A stretch of DNA of 64,000 nt from positions 51,373 through 115,372 of the forward strand of contig NZ_JASITD010000016.1 in assembly GCF_030063445.1 (NCBI RefSeq), read 5' to 3'. This document shows positions 47,512 to 56,693 of this stretch, in pieces. The translations under genes were made by a program, and so were the position numbers. How positions within the stretch are numbered: the first letter of the stretch is position 1; every line of letters starts with the position of its first letter. The notes beneath the pieces are model-generated. The model did no database searches. It was given only the letters and a program-made list of their open reading frames with translations, and was not told where the DNA came from. Origin of the DNA: Hymenobacter sp. H14-R3. GTDB lineage: Bacteria > Bacteroidota > Bacteroidia > Cytophagales > Hymenobacteraceae.

Positions 47512-48312
47512 CTACTGCGCCAGTCGCACCCGGCCGCTGCCGCTCACGTGGCTGGTAACCTGCGGGTGGCCGCTCACCACCACCGAGCCGCTGCCACTGA
47601 GGTGGACATCGACCGTGCGGGCCGCGTTTACCTGGCAGCTGCCCGAGCCGCTGAGGCGGGCCTGGCAATCCTGCACGGCCAGCGCCTTCGTATTGATGCT
47701 GCCCGAGCTGCTGATGCCCAGCGACGAATACGCGCACACCCCCGCCGCCACAATGCTGCCCGAGCTGCTGAGCGCCGCCCGCAGCGTATCGGCCCGCAAC
47801 TGGCTGATGGCCAGCTTACCCGAGCTACTGAGGCTGGCCCGCACGCTACCCGCCTGCACCTGCCCCAGCAGCAGCTGGCCCGAGCTGCTGACTCTCAGCG
47901 CCAGGCGTTGGGCCTGCACGGCATCGGCCCGCAAGCTGCCCGAGCTGCTCACGGCCAGCCCACGCACGGTGGGCATTGTTACGTACACCGTAACCGGGCC
48001 GCTCAGGGTTGCGGTGCGGATGTTGAATTTAACGGGCCCGACTTGCGTACTGGTCTGCTTGGTAGAAATCAATAACTGACTATCAGCAACTTCGGTTTGC
48101 ACGTTGAGCAGGTCATCGGGCGCGGCCTCCACCACCACACTTTGCGGGCTGCCCTGGCGCACAATCACGGAAACCCGCGTGCCCAGCTGCACGGCCGTGA
48201 AGGCCGCTAGCTCGCGGGTTTCGCGGCCGCCGGAAGCGGTTCGGAAGGCAAACAGACTGGCCAGCAAGCCAGTAGCCGCTAGAAGACGAGCGGCATTTTC
48301 AGGAAAAAGCAT
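47512..48312 (-). CDS. DUF2807 (head GIN domain) secreted protein
   Basis: A 266-residue protein with an N-terminal hydrophobic signal (RLLAATGLLASLFAF) and the DUF2807 opening FTAVQLGTRVSVIVRQG. The body consists of repeated strands ending in SSSGSL/SGSGS (TVRGLAVSSSGSLRADAVQA; LALRVSSSGQLLLGQVQAGS), a beta-helix. The repeats show in the DNA as recurring GAGCTGCTC words. Such proteins are exported in Bacteroidota; the function is unknown. Confidence 0.88.
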   Translation of the reverse strand: MLFPENAARLLAATGLLASLFAFRTASGGRETRELAAFTAVQLGTRVSVIVRQGSPQSVVVEAAPDDLLNVQTEVADSQLLISTKQTSTQVGPVKFNIRTATLSGPVTVYVTMPTVRGLAVSSSGSLRADAVQAQRLALRVSSSGQLLLGQVQAGSVRASLSSSGKLAISQLRADTLRAALSSSGSIVAAGVCAYSSLGISSSGSINTKALAVQDCQARLSGSGSCQVNAARTVDVHLSGSGSVVVSGHPQVTSHVSGSGRVRLAQ

Positions 48313-48519
48313 GGTGAAGAAGGGAAAAGTGTTGGGGATGGTTGGAAGCCAAAGCTAGCCCAGCGCCCCGGTCGCCGGGCCATTTAGTATGTCAAAGCCC
48401 CTGTTTGGCGGGCCAGCTTCTGGCGGGCTTCTAGCTCCGGCGGCGTGCAGCGGCAGCGATGCGCGGTGCTACTGCTGATTCAAAACCAGGCTTGCGCTCC
48501 CGCATTGAGGAGGTTATCG

Positions 48520-50163
48520 CTACTGCCCCGCCCGGCCTTCTTCATCGGCACTGCTGGTTGAATGGGCGTTGTGGGTCTTGCCACCGGCCAGCTTATAGGT
48601 GAAGCTCAGCGCGAGGCGGCGGCTGCCGTAGCGGTTCACCCAGTCAGTGTGGAGGTTCTGGTAGTGCAGCGAGCTGAACCAGCCGTCGGTATAAAATAAA
48701 TCCCTGCCTTTCAGACGAAGCGTGGCCTTGTTCTGCCACAGCTGCTGGCGCAGGCCCAGGCTGAACGCCCCGCTGGCCCGCAGGGTAAACAGGCCGTTGA
48801 CGCTGGGGCCGTTGTACTCCCCGCCCACCAGCAGCTGGTAGTGCCGGGGCAAGGTAAAGGTGTAATTGGAAGTGGCCAGCGCGCCCACTTGGCGCAGGTG
48901 CACGGCCTGGCCCGCCACCAGCGTCTGCACCTCGCCGTAGGTGGCGCCCACCTGGTTGTCCATGCCCCACCACTTGGCCAGGTCAGTGTGGCCACCCGAG
49001 CTGAGGATGAGGGTGAGCGCCCGGTCCAGGTTCAGGGGGCGGATGGTGGTTACCTTGGTTTGGTCGTTCTGGGAGGCCACGTTGTTCACCACGTCGGTTT
49101 CGAGCAGGTAGCTCAGGCTCAGCACCTGAAAGCCCCGGTGCAGGTAGTTGAGTACGAACGAGCGCGCCAGCGCGGGGGCCAGGATAGGAATTGCCCTGCA
49201 GGGCGGTATAGGCATCGGTGTAGGTGGTAAACGGGTTGAGGCTCTGGTGAGCGGGCCGGCTGATGCGCCGCCCGGCCGACAGGCTCACCTGGTCGAACTC
49301 GCTAAATTGGTAGCTGGCAAAAAATGCCGGAAAGAGCTGAAAGTAGTCGCGCGCGACGCGCTGCCCGGTGGTGGGCGACTCGCCCCCGAGTGGGTATGCT
49401 CGCCGCGCAAGCCGGCTTTCAGCTCCAGCTTTTTCAGGGTGGTGCTGAGGGTGAAGTACCCGGCCGCGATGCGCTCTTCGTACCGGAACTGGTTGGTACG
49501 GGTGGAATCCGGCCGCCACTCGTTGGCCGCCGCACCCAACTTCTCGAAGGCAAGGCGGCGGCGGCTGGTGACCCAGCTGGCCCCGACCGCCCCGGTTGGG
49601 GGCGTATTAAGGGGTAGAAAATCCTGGTGGCCGGCCGTAGTCCCCTGCATCAGGTCGGCACCGGCGGTTAGCTCGCGGCCCAGCGTGTCGAGGGCCCAGC
49701 GGTAGTTCAGGTTCAGGGCCACGTGGCGCCAGGGTTGTGCATGGCCAGGTAGCCGGCGGGGCTGCCGTCGGCGCCGTGCCCCCCGCCGTGCCCCCACATC
49801 GAGTGAAGCGGGCGGATTGGGCAGTAGCTCCACCCGGCTGATGGCCGAAGCGGGTAGGCTCTTGAGGTACTGGCTGAGGGCCTCACCCGTGAGGCAGGTC
49901 TGCTTGCCATTGTGCTGGGTGAAGCTTTTGAGGGAGGCAAAAGGCTGACTTTCGAAGAAAAACTGCGTAGTAATGGCCTGCCTTTCCCCCTCAAACCAGG
50001 ACCGCATGCGGTCCTGCTCCAGGTAGTAGAACTGGCTGGCGGCCACGCCCTCGCGCAGTAGCACCGTTTTGGCAGGCACTTCCAGGTGTTGCAGCCGCGG
50101 CTCGTAGCGTTGCCAGGCGGCCTCATCGGGCCAGCTATAAGCCAGGCGCGGGGGGGGGCACAA
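48520..50163 (-). pseudogene. Chimeric relic: Crp-like N-terminus fused to TonB-receptor barrel
   Basis: The first 75 codons (from 50163) read WQRYEPRLQHLEVPAKTVLL with SQFYYLEQDRMRSWFEGERQ and FFFESQPFASLKSF, the cNMP-binding N-terminus of a Crp/Fnr-type regulator. Without a frame change the sequence continues as an outer-membrane receptor (LTGEALSQYLKSLPASAISR then VELLPNPPASLD). After that the receptor is broken by several frameshifts (near 49770, 49330 and 49210) and ends LALSFTYKLAGG at about 48580, with the frame closing at 48520. The DNA-binding half of the regulator and the front of the receptor are missing. A run of nine G's (50150-50158) lies at the beginning. Confidence 0.7.
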
Positions 50164-50203
50164 GGGAAACCGTTAGGAGCAATATCGCGTCAGGAATAGC
50201 TGA

Positions 50204-50259
50204 CGCTGAACGAAGAACGGCATTCCCGACTTGCCGGGAATGCCGTTCTTCGTTCAGCG
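50204..50259. terminator. 25-bp perfect inverted repeat, likely bidirectional terminator
   Basis: Arms 50204-50228 and 50235-50259 are exact complements with a 6-nt loop. It lies after the SDR gene (minus strand) and before the chimeric relic. No clear T-run adjoins, so termination is inferred from position and stability. Confidence 0.65.
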
Positions 50260-50332
50260 CATGAGGATAACTAACCAAAAGCCCTGGGCCAGCTTACTTA
50301 CGCAAGGCCACTCCAAAAGGCCCGCGCCGCTG

Positions 50333-51100
50333 CTACGCCACCGTCATGGGCATGATGCGGCTCAGCGCGCTAGCGTGGTCCACCAGCACTGCTTCGCCGT
50401 TGGGTAGCTCGGTGCGGCCCGCCAGCAGGTCGGCCACGGCCTGGGCGATGTCGGCCGGGGTGGCCAGCTGCCCGCTCGGGTTGATGGCGGCGGCGTAGCG
50501 GGCCATGGCGTCGGGGTCGGGGCCGCTCAGGCGGTTGGCCATGGGCGTTTCGGTCATCCAAGGGCAGACGGCGTACACGCGCAGGTGCTGGTCGGCGTAG
50601 CCGGCCGCCGCCGCGCGTGTCAGGCTGAGCACGGCCGCCTTGCTGGCTCCGTAGATGGCCGCCGACGCAATGGGCATGGTGGTACCCACGAAAGAGGCGA
50701 TGTTGATAATGGCTCCCCCCTGCTGACGCAACACCAGGGGGATGGCGTGCTTCATAGTTAGAAACACCCCTTTTACGTTGACTGTCAGCACGTCATCGAG
50801 TAGCGCTGCGGGGGTATCCTCGAAGCCACCCGAGCCGCCTTCAACGCCCGCGTTGTTAATCAGGTAATCCAGGCGGCCGTAGCGTTCGAGCGTGGCAGCC
50901 ACCAGGTGCTGCACGTCAGCTTCCTGGCTCACATCAGCTTGCACGAAGAAGGCCGTGTCGCCCAGCTCCTTCGCCGTGGCTTCTCCGCGCTGCTGGTTGC
51001 GGCCGGCAATCACGACGTTCATTCCCTGGTTTACCAACGCTTGCGCGATGGCCTGGCCGATACCCGTGGCTCCGCCGGTAACAATGGCTACTTGTTGCAT
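50333..51100 (-). CDS. Short-chain dehydrogenase/reductase
   Basis: A 255-residue classical SDR: cofactor motif TGGATGIG near residue 9, NNAG (LINNAGVEGG), and catalytic Tyr-x3-Lys in IYGASKAAVLS preceded by a Ser-containing strand (IINIASFVG). NADP or NAD dependent oxidation/reduction of an unknown small substrate in the cytoplasm. ATG 51100 is used; an in-frame start at 51130 adds only an atypical Cys/Lys stretch. Confidence 0.92.
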   Translation of the reverse strand: MQQVAIVTGGATGIGQAIAQALVNQGMNVVIAGRNQQRGEATAKELGDTAFFVQADVSQEADVQHLVAATLERYGRLDYLINNAGVEGGSGGFEDTPAALLDDVLTVNVKGVFLTMKHAIPLVLRQQGGAIINIASFVGTTMPIASAAIYGASKAAVLSLTRAAAAGYADQHLRVYAVCPWMTETPMANRLSGPDPDAMARYAAAINPSGQLATPADIAQAVADLLAGRTELPNGEAVLVDHASALSRIMPMTVA

Positions 51101-51378
51101 AGGTGTAGATTTTTTACAGCAACCGAGCAAGTTTTACTTCGGTCGCTAAAGTTGATTTTAACTCATAACAGGCTTGTAGCCTGTCGTTTGAAATCACAGC
51201 TGTCAGCAAAGCCGCCGTGGTCCATTTTTCTGGTAATTGCTTTATTCAACCTTCGAAGCTACTCGAAGGCACCAACTTGGTGGCCGGTGTCGAGCACACC
51301 GATTGCGCCTAGCAAAGCGGGGGCACCAGCCCAAACATCCGGGCTCGGGGCCGTGCTCCAGGCCCGGATGACCAGCGT
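51101..51378. other. Intergenic, nothing identified
   Basis: Contains a short inverted repeat near 51255-51285 and no supported gene. Confidence 0.4.
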
Positions 51379-52869
51379 TTAGTAGCGCACCACAACCGAT
51401 TTCACCTGTGTGTAAGCGGTAATGGCCTCCTCCCCCATCTCGCGGCCCAGGCCCGACTGCTTGTAGCCGCCGAATGGGAAAATGGCGTCCATCTCAAAAA
51501 TAGTGTTTACCCAAACCGAACCCGCTTGCAACGCCCGCGCCACCCGGTGCGCCCGGCTGATGTCCTTAGTCCACACCGAAGCCGACAGCCCATACTGCAC
51601 ATCGTTGCTTTGGAACACGGCATCAGCCTCATCCTGGAAGGAAATCAGCACGCCAACCGGGCCAAAGATTTCTTCCTGCGTTAGGCGCATACCGTTGGTA
51701 ACGTGCGTGAACACCGTGGGCTGAATGAAGTAGCCCTCGGTGCCAGCCTGGCTGCCGCCGGCCGCCAGCGTGCAGCCCTCCTCCATACCAATGGCGATGT
51801 AGTCCTTGATTTTCTGGAACTGCTTCGCGTTCGTAATCGGTCCGATTTGGGTGGCGGGGTCCAGGCCCGGTCCGAGTATCAACTTTTTGACAATCTGTAC
51901 GATACGGGCGGCTACTTCCTCGTAAATGCTCTCGTGGATGAACACGCGGGTGCCGCACACGCAGCCCTGGCCCGAACCCTGGGTGAAGCCCATGGCCGCC
52001 GCCGCAATGGCTTTGTTCAGGTCCGCGTCGGGAAAAATAATGGTGGGGCTTTTACCGCCCAGCTCCAGCGTCACTTTCTTGAGCGTGGTGGCCGACGCTT
52101 GCAAAATCTGCTTCCCGATGGCCGTGGAGCCGGTGAAGGCTATCTTATTCACGTCCGGGTGCTCGACCAGCGCGTTGCCCGCGCCGCTGCCCTGGCCGGG
52201 CACTATGTTCACCACGCCGGCCGGCAGGCCCGCTTCCAGCAGCAGCTCGCCCAGGCGCAGCAGGGAAAGCGGTGTCAGCTCCGAGGGCTTGATAACGACC
52301 GTGTTGCCGCAGGCAATGGCTGGGGCAATTTTCCAGGAGGCCGCGAACAGCGGGCCGTTCCAGGGGATGATGGCCCCGCACACCCCCAGCGGCTCGCGCA
52401 GCGTGTAGGCGAAGCCCGTTGGGTCAATCGGGTTGGTGTTGCCCTGGATTTTGGTCGGCCAGCCGCTGTAGTAGCGAAATACCTTGGCGGCTTCGGCCAC
52501 GAGCCAGCGGCTCACGGCCAGTGGCATCCCGTTGTTGAGCGTTTCGATGGTGGCCAGCTCCTCGGCGTGGGTCTCCATCAGGTCGGCTATCCTGCCCAGA
52601 AACCGTTCCCGCTCGTGCGGGCCAATGCCCGCCCACGAGGGATGCTCAAAGGCCCGGCGGGCCGCCTGCACCGCCAGGTCGATGTCCTCTTTATCGGCCA
52701 GCGCTACGTGGGTGAGCACTTCGGCCGTAGCGGGGTTAAGCGGGGCAAAGGTTTTGCCCGACACCGCCGGCACCCACTGCCCATCAATTAACAGGGACTT
52801 GGGGCTTTGTTTGATAAAGTCCAGCGCGGCCTGGTTTACGTCGTAATCAACGGTGGTTTCCATCATCAT
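51379..52869 (-). CDS. NAD(P)-dependent aldehyde dehydrogenase
   Basis: A 496-residue enzyme of the ALDH superfamily. Visible motifs: IPWNGPLFAASWKIAPAIAC, cofactor loop FTGSTAIGKQIL, catalytic Glu in TLELGGKSPTI, catalytic Cys in GQGCVCGTRVFIHE, and EEIFGPVGVLISF. It oxidises aldehydes to acids. Three Met codons open the frame (52869, 52866, 52863). Divergent from an AraC regulator gene at 53153, which is likely to control it. Confidence 0.93.
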   Translation of the reverse strand: MMMETTVDYDVNQAALDFIKQSPKSLLIDGQWVPAVSGKTFAPLNPATAEVLTHVALADKEDIDLAVQAARRAFEHPSWAGIGPHERERFLGRIADLMETHAEELATIETLNNGMPLAVSRWLVAEAAKVFRYYSGWPTKIQGNTNPIDPTGFAYTLREPLGVCGAIIPWNGPLFAASWKIAPAIACGNTVVIKPSELTPLSLLRLGELLLEAGLPAGVVNIVPGQGSGAGNALVEHPDVNKIAFTGSTAIGKQILQASATTLKKVTLELGGKSPTIIFPDADLNKAIAAAAMGFTQGSGQGCVCGTRVFIHESIYEEVAARIVQIVKKLILGPGLDPATQIGPITNAKQFQKIKDYIAIGMEEGCTLAAGGSQAGTEGYFIQPTVFTHVTNGMRLTQEEIFGPVGVLISFQDEADAVFQSNDVQYGLSASVWTKDISRAHRVARALQAGSVWVNTIFEMDAIFPFGGYKQSGLGREMGEEAITAYTQVKSVVVRY

Positions 52870-52911
52870 AGTAGTTCGTTGGTGAACCTGGATACTGGGT
52901 GAGAACCAAGC

Positions 52912-52935
52912 GGTCAGCAGTATGCAGCGCTGACC
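52912..52935. promoter_or_regulatory. Inverted repeat between aldehyde dehydrogenase and AraC genes
   Basis: GGTCAGC (52912-52918), 10 bp, GCTGACC (52929-52935). Placement 43-66 bp before the dehydrogenase start suggests an operator. Confidence 0.4.
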
Positions 52936-53152
52936 TAGTGGCTTGGCAATGCAAAGTTAAAATTCTGTTTTTCTGATAAATAGGATAATTCAAACCGGTT
53001 TCAGCGTAAATCAAACAGGCTCCTTTTCACCTTCGTCAGCCAGCACTAAGCGGTAGCAATAGCACCCAAGTAGCTAGGCAGTCGAACTTCCCGGCGCTGT
53101 ACCTCCTTTAGTTTAGTGCGTGCCGACACCCGCGTGCTTGTTCCTGCCGCTC

Positions 53153-54085
53153 ATGAAATCTGCTACCAATCAATCTCTCGAACAATTTCAGCGTGGCTGC
53201 CGGCCTGAGGGGGAATTGCCCGCGACGGCGGCCCTGGCCGCCAGCCCCTTTTCGGTGCTGGCCTTTGATGCGGTGAACCAGGCGACGGATGAATCGGCCA
53301 TGCTCTACCAGCGGCGCGACTTTTATAAAATCAGCTTGTACACGGGCGGCGCAACGCAAATTCAGTACGCTGGCCGCACCTTCCTCGTTGACCGGCCAGC
53401 GTTGATGTTCTACAACCCGCTGCTGCCCTTTGCCTGCCAGACGCTGGCCCCGCTGACTGGGTATTGCTGCCTGTTTAGCAACGATTTTCTGTACGGGGCC
53501 GACCGCACCGCCTCCTTACAAGAGTCGCCGCTATTCCGGCTCGGGGCCGACCCCCTGTTTTACCTTACCGCCGAGCAGACCGCGCACCTGACCCAGCTGT
53601 TCCGGCAGATGCAGGCCGAAGCCGCCTCCGACTACCGGCACAAGTACGAGGTGGTCCGCACTCATATTCAACTAGTAGTGCACGAGGCCTTGCGCCTGCG
53701 CCCCGAGCCTACCCCGGCACAACTGCCCACCGCTGCCAGCCGGTTGGCCGCCGATTTTTTGCGCCTGCTGGAGGAGCAGTTTCCGGTGGCTTCGCTGGCT
53801 GCTGCCGCGCCGTTGCATACGGCCCAGGCGTTTGCCGACGCGCTGCACGTGCACGTCAACCACCTGAACCGGGCCGTGCGCGACACGACCGGTAAGACGA
53901 CCAGCACGCACCTGGCCGAGCGCATTGCCCACGAGGCCCAAACCCTGCTGCGCCACACCAGCCAGTCGACCGCCGACATCGCTGATAGCCTCGGGTTCAC
54001 CGAAGCCAGCTATTTCAATTCGTTCTTCCGCAAGCACGCCGGCCTCTCGCCAAAATCATTTCGCCAGCAGCAGCAGTCCGTCTAG
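53153..54085 (+). CDS. AraC-family transcriptional regulator
   Basis: A 310-residue regulator. The N-terminal ligand/cupin-like part (RRDFYKISLYTGGATQIQYA) precedes two helix-turn-helix units (FADALHVHVNHLNRAVRDTT; TADIADSLGFTEASYFNSFF). It is a paralogue of the regulator at 58577, with shared stretches such as ASLQESPLFRLG. Start ATG 53153 rather than an upstream in-frame GTG. Divergent from the aldehyde dehydrogenase. Confidence 0.92.
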   Translation: MKSATNQSLEQFQRGCRPEGELPATAALAASPFSVLAFDAVNQATDESAMLYQRRDFYKISLYTGGATQIQYAGRTFLVDRPALMFYNPLLPFACQTLAPLTGYCCLFSNDFLYGADRTASLQESPLFRLGADPLFYLTAEQTAHLTQLFRQMQAEAASDYRHKYEVVRTHIQLVVHEALRLRPEPTPAQLPTAASRLAADFLRLLEEQFPVASLAAAAPLHTAQAFADALHVHVNHLNRAVRDTTGKTTSTHLAERIAHEAQTLLRHTSQSTADIADSLGFTEASYFNSFFRKHAGLSPKSFRQQQQSV

Positions 54086-54105
54086 CGTTGACAGATGGCC
54101 AACTC

Positions 54106-54498
54106 CTAGCGCACGGCTGTCACCTCCATTTCTACCTTCAGGGAATCGTAGGCTAATACCTTCACTTCCACCATCGTCCCCGCCGCCTGGATGCTGTGCC
54201 GGGCTACCCAAGTGGTGAGCAGGTCGAAGCAATCGAATAGCTCGGCCGTGGCGGTGGTATAAACCGTGAACCGGATGATGTCGCGGCAGTGGTAGCCCGC
54301 CGCACTAATCACCTGTTCCACGTTGCCGAGCACTTGCCGCAATTGGGCGCTCATGTCGCCGGTGCTCGGCTGCCCGTCCGCGTCGATGGCGGCCTGCCCA
54401 GCGCAATAGAGCGTGGCGGTGGGCTGGGCGACTTCTACTGCCTGCACATACCCATTTTTTGCCTGCCATTGCCACGGGTTGATGATGCGCTTTTCCAT
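54106..54498 (-). CDS. RidA/YjgF-family protein
   Basis: A 130-residue protein with the family core: ATLYCAGQAAIDADGQ, QLRQVLGNVEQVISAAGYHC, RFTVYTTATAELFDCF and AAGTMVEVKVLAYDSLKVEM. The usual Arg in the C-terminal R-x-x-V-E-V region is replaced here (GTMVEVKVLA), so imine deaminase activity is uncertain. Last gene of a minus-strand run of redox genes. Confidence 0.88.
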   Translation of the reverse strand: MEKRIINPWQWQAKNGYVQAVEVAQPTATLYCAGQAAIDADGQPSTGDMSAQLRQVLGNVEQVISAAGYHCRDIIRFTVYTTATAELFDCFDLLTTWVARHSIQAAGTMVEVKVLAYDSLKVEMEVTAVR

Positions 54499-54621
54499 AT
54501 GTACTGGAGTGGGGGATATGGCGTTGCCGCTAGTTAAAACATTGTATTTTAAGTGTTTATCATATCGAATCCGGCCACAACGCGGGGCTGAGCTGGCGAA
54601 GTAGGCGCTAACGCCGCTCTG

Positions 54622-55569
54622 TTAAAAAAGCAGCACCACTTTCCCCTGGGTCCGGCGCGATTCCATGTCGCGCTGGGCGGTTTGCGCCTCGGCCACCGGG
54701 TAGGTTTGCACGGGTAGCTGGAGCTTGCCGGCCCGGAAGTAGTCGAGCAGCTCGGCCGTGGCCTCCCCGATTTTTGCCGGCTCGGCGAAGAGCGAGAAGC
54801 CGCGCACAACCTGCTTCTGCCCAATCAGCTGCTGCCCCGCCAGCCGGGTTGGTTCGCCACTGGCCTCCCCATAAATCACGCCGGTGCCCCCGGCCCCAAG
54901 GGTTTGCAGGGCCTCGGTACCTACTTTGCCCCCCACGGCATCGAACGAAGCGGCCACGCCCAGGCCGTCGGTGGCATCGCGCACCTGCTGCACCCAATCG
55001 GCCTCGGCGTAGCTCACTACTGCATCGGCCCCACTGGCCTGGGCGGCCGCTTTTTTGGCCTCGCTGCCCACGGCGGCAATCACGCGCTGGCCCCGGTTTT
55101 TGGCCACCTGCACCAGCAGCGAACCCACGCCCCCGGTGGCGGCTAATATCAGCACCGACGCGTAATCGCCCGTGTTGAGCAGGCCCACGGCCGTCGGGCC
55201 CTGCGACAGCAGGGCCGTGGCCTCCGCGTTGCCCAGCTCGGCCGGCAAGGAAATCACCTGGGCGGCCCGGGCCACCACGTACTCGGCGTAGCCACCGCTG
55301 GGCAGCAGGGCCATCACGCGCTGGCCCACCTGCACATCAGTTACGCCTTCGCCCAGGGCCTCGATGGTCCCGGCCACCTCGTAGCCCGATACGAAGGGCA
55401 GCGTGATGGGCCGATGACTGAGGCCCTTGCGCTGCAATAAATCGGCGTAATTCATCCCGGCGGCGGCTACTTTAAGCAGGACCTCGCCTGCTCCTGGCCG
55501 GGGCGTGGGCAAATCGACGACCTTCAACACATCGGCCTCGCCGTATTCAGAAAACTGCACTACTCTCAT
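54622..55569 (-). CDS. Zinc-type/quinone oxidoreductase (MDR family)
   Basis: A 315-residue NADPH:quinone reductase-like enzyme. N-terminal GroES-like part (GEVLLKVAAAGMNYADLLQR; FVSGYEVAGTIEALGEGVTD) and Rossmann part (LILAATGGVGSLLVQVAKNR). No structural zinc cysteines, as in the quinone oxidoreductase branch. Probably detoxifies quinones or enals. Confidence 0.92.
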   Translation of the reverse strand: MRVVQFSEYGEADVLKVVDLPTPRPGAGEVLLKVAAAGMNYADLLQRKGLSHRPITLPFVSGYEVAGTIEALGEGVTDVQVGQRVMALLPSGGYAEYVVARAAQVISLPAELGNAEATALLSQGPTAVGLLNTGDYASVLILAATGGVGSLLVQVAKNRGQRVIAAVGSEAKKAAAQASGADAVVSYAEADWVQQVRDATDGLGVAASFDAVGGKVGTEALQTLGAGGTGVIYGEASGEPTRLAGQQLIGQKQVVRGFSLFAEPAKIGEATAELLDYFRAGKLQLPVQTYPVAEAQTAQRDMESRRTQGKVVLLF

Positions 55570-55609
55570 GGATTCTTGGCTTTAACTCGTGATTGTTTTT
55601 TTGAAGTTT

Positions 55610-55690
55610 GGGCGAAGCGGGCAGTGGTCGGGTTGGCAATTGGTTTTACTCAAGAAAGGATTACTAGCCCGCCCACTGCCCGTTTCGCCC
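55610..55690. repeat. 18-bp inverted repeat (one mismatch) flanking 45 bp
   Basis: GGGCGAAGCGGGCAGTGG (55610-55627) and its near complement (55673-55690) lie between two minus-strand genes. Could act as attenuator, operator pair or a tiny mobile relic. Confidence 0.55.
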
Positions 55691-55703
55691 CGCCGCTGCC
55701 GGT

Positions 55704-56669
55704 TTACTTGGACTCAATTCGGCCTAGCGGATTGGAGTTGCTCAGCAGCGCCTGGCTCGCCAGCTGCCAGCTGGTGTTCTCGGGGTAGAGCGCAGTGCGT
55801 AGGTAGGCGCCTGTGAGCCGGGCCACCAGGGCCACCCGCTCAGGGTTTTCGTCGGTCGTTTCCGCCGCGTCGTAGCCCGAAATGCCGCCCAGGCCGTGTT
55901 CGGCCTCGAACAGTGTCAGCAAGGATTTGGGGCTGGGGCTCAGCGCGTACGGGTCCGCGTGCCAGTCCGCCCCCCGCACCGTCAGGTGCGGGGATACGTC
56001 CTTGTCGCCCACCACCACAAGGGCCGGGGTAGTCATGTGGGCGAAGCTGGGATGCCGCAAAAACGGCACCCGCTCCGCCATCGTCGGGTTCAGGTCGGCC
56101 CCGCCGTTGCCGGGCGCGGCCAGCAGCACGCCCGCTTTGATGCGGGGCTCGGCCAGGCTCACCACCGTGCCGTCGGCCTCGGTGAGCTGCGCGCCCAGCA
56201 GCACGCTGGCCGTGTGCCCGCCCATCGAATGCCCCACGACGGCCACCCGGCTGTGGTCCAGACGCCCTTTCAGGGTCGGCACGGCCGCCTCGATATCCTC
56301 CAGCTGGTCGAGAATGCACGTCATGTCCTCCACGCGGGAGCGCCAGAACCAGGGCGCGCCCGGCGCGCTGGCAACGGCTGCATCGCCGCTGAGCGACTTG
56401 GAGCTCAAGTGCGTGGGCTGAATGACGACGAAACCGTGCGCCGCCAGGTAATGGGTCAGCGGGGCGTAGCCATTCAGCGAGGAAAGATGATTCGACCCGC
56501 CCTGGCCGTGCGAAAACAGCATGATGGGCAGGTTGCTCCCGGTGGCGGGCGCGGAAATGCGCACCTGCAGGTCCACGGCGCGGCCGGGAGCCGGCAGCAC
56601 CACCGGGCTGATGGAAATGACCGGCGTGGGCGCAACGCCCGCCCGAGCGGATTCAGTTTGAGTTGCCAT
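55704..56669 (-). CDS. Alpha/beta hydrolase (dienelactone hydrolase/PAF-acetylhydrolase-like)
   Basis: A 321-residue hydrolase. The oxyanion strand FSHGQGGSNHLSSL and the nucleophile elbow VVGHSMGGHTASVLL (Ser in GHSMG) are clear; an acid lies in VVGDKDVSPH and a His in FEAEHGLGG. No signal peptide. Substrate unknown, probably an ester or lactone. Between the SDR and the quinone reductase genes on the same strand. Confidence 0.88.
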   Translation of the reverse strand: MATQTESARAGVAPTPVISISPVVLPAPGRAVDLQVRISAPATGSNLPIMLFSHGQGGSNHLSSLNGYAPLTHYLAAHGFVVIQPTHLSSKSLSGDAAVASAPGAPWFWRSRVEDMTCILDQLEDIEAAVPTLKGRLDHSRVAVVGHSMGGHTASVLLGAQLTEADGTVVSLAEPRIKAGVLLAAPGNGGADLNPTMAERVPFLRHPSFAHMTTPALVVVGDKDVSPHLTVRGADWHADPYALSPSPKSLLTLFEAEHGLGGISGYDAAETTDENPERVALVARLTGAYLRTALYPENTSWQLASQALLSNSNPLGRIESK

Positions 56670-56693
56670 GCTATTAGGAATTTATAGGACTGA

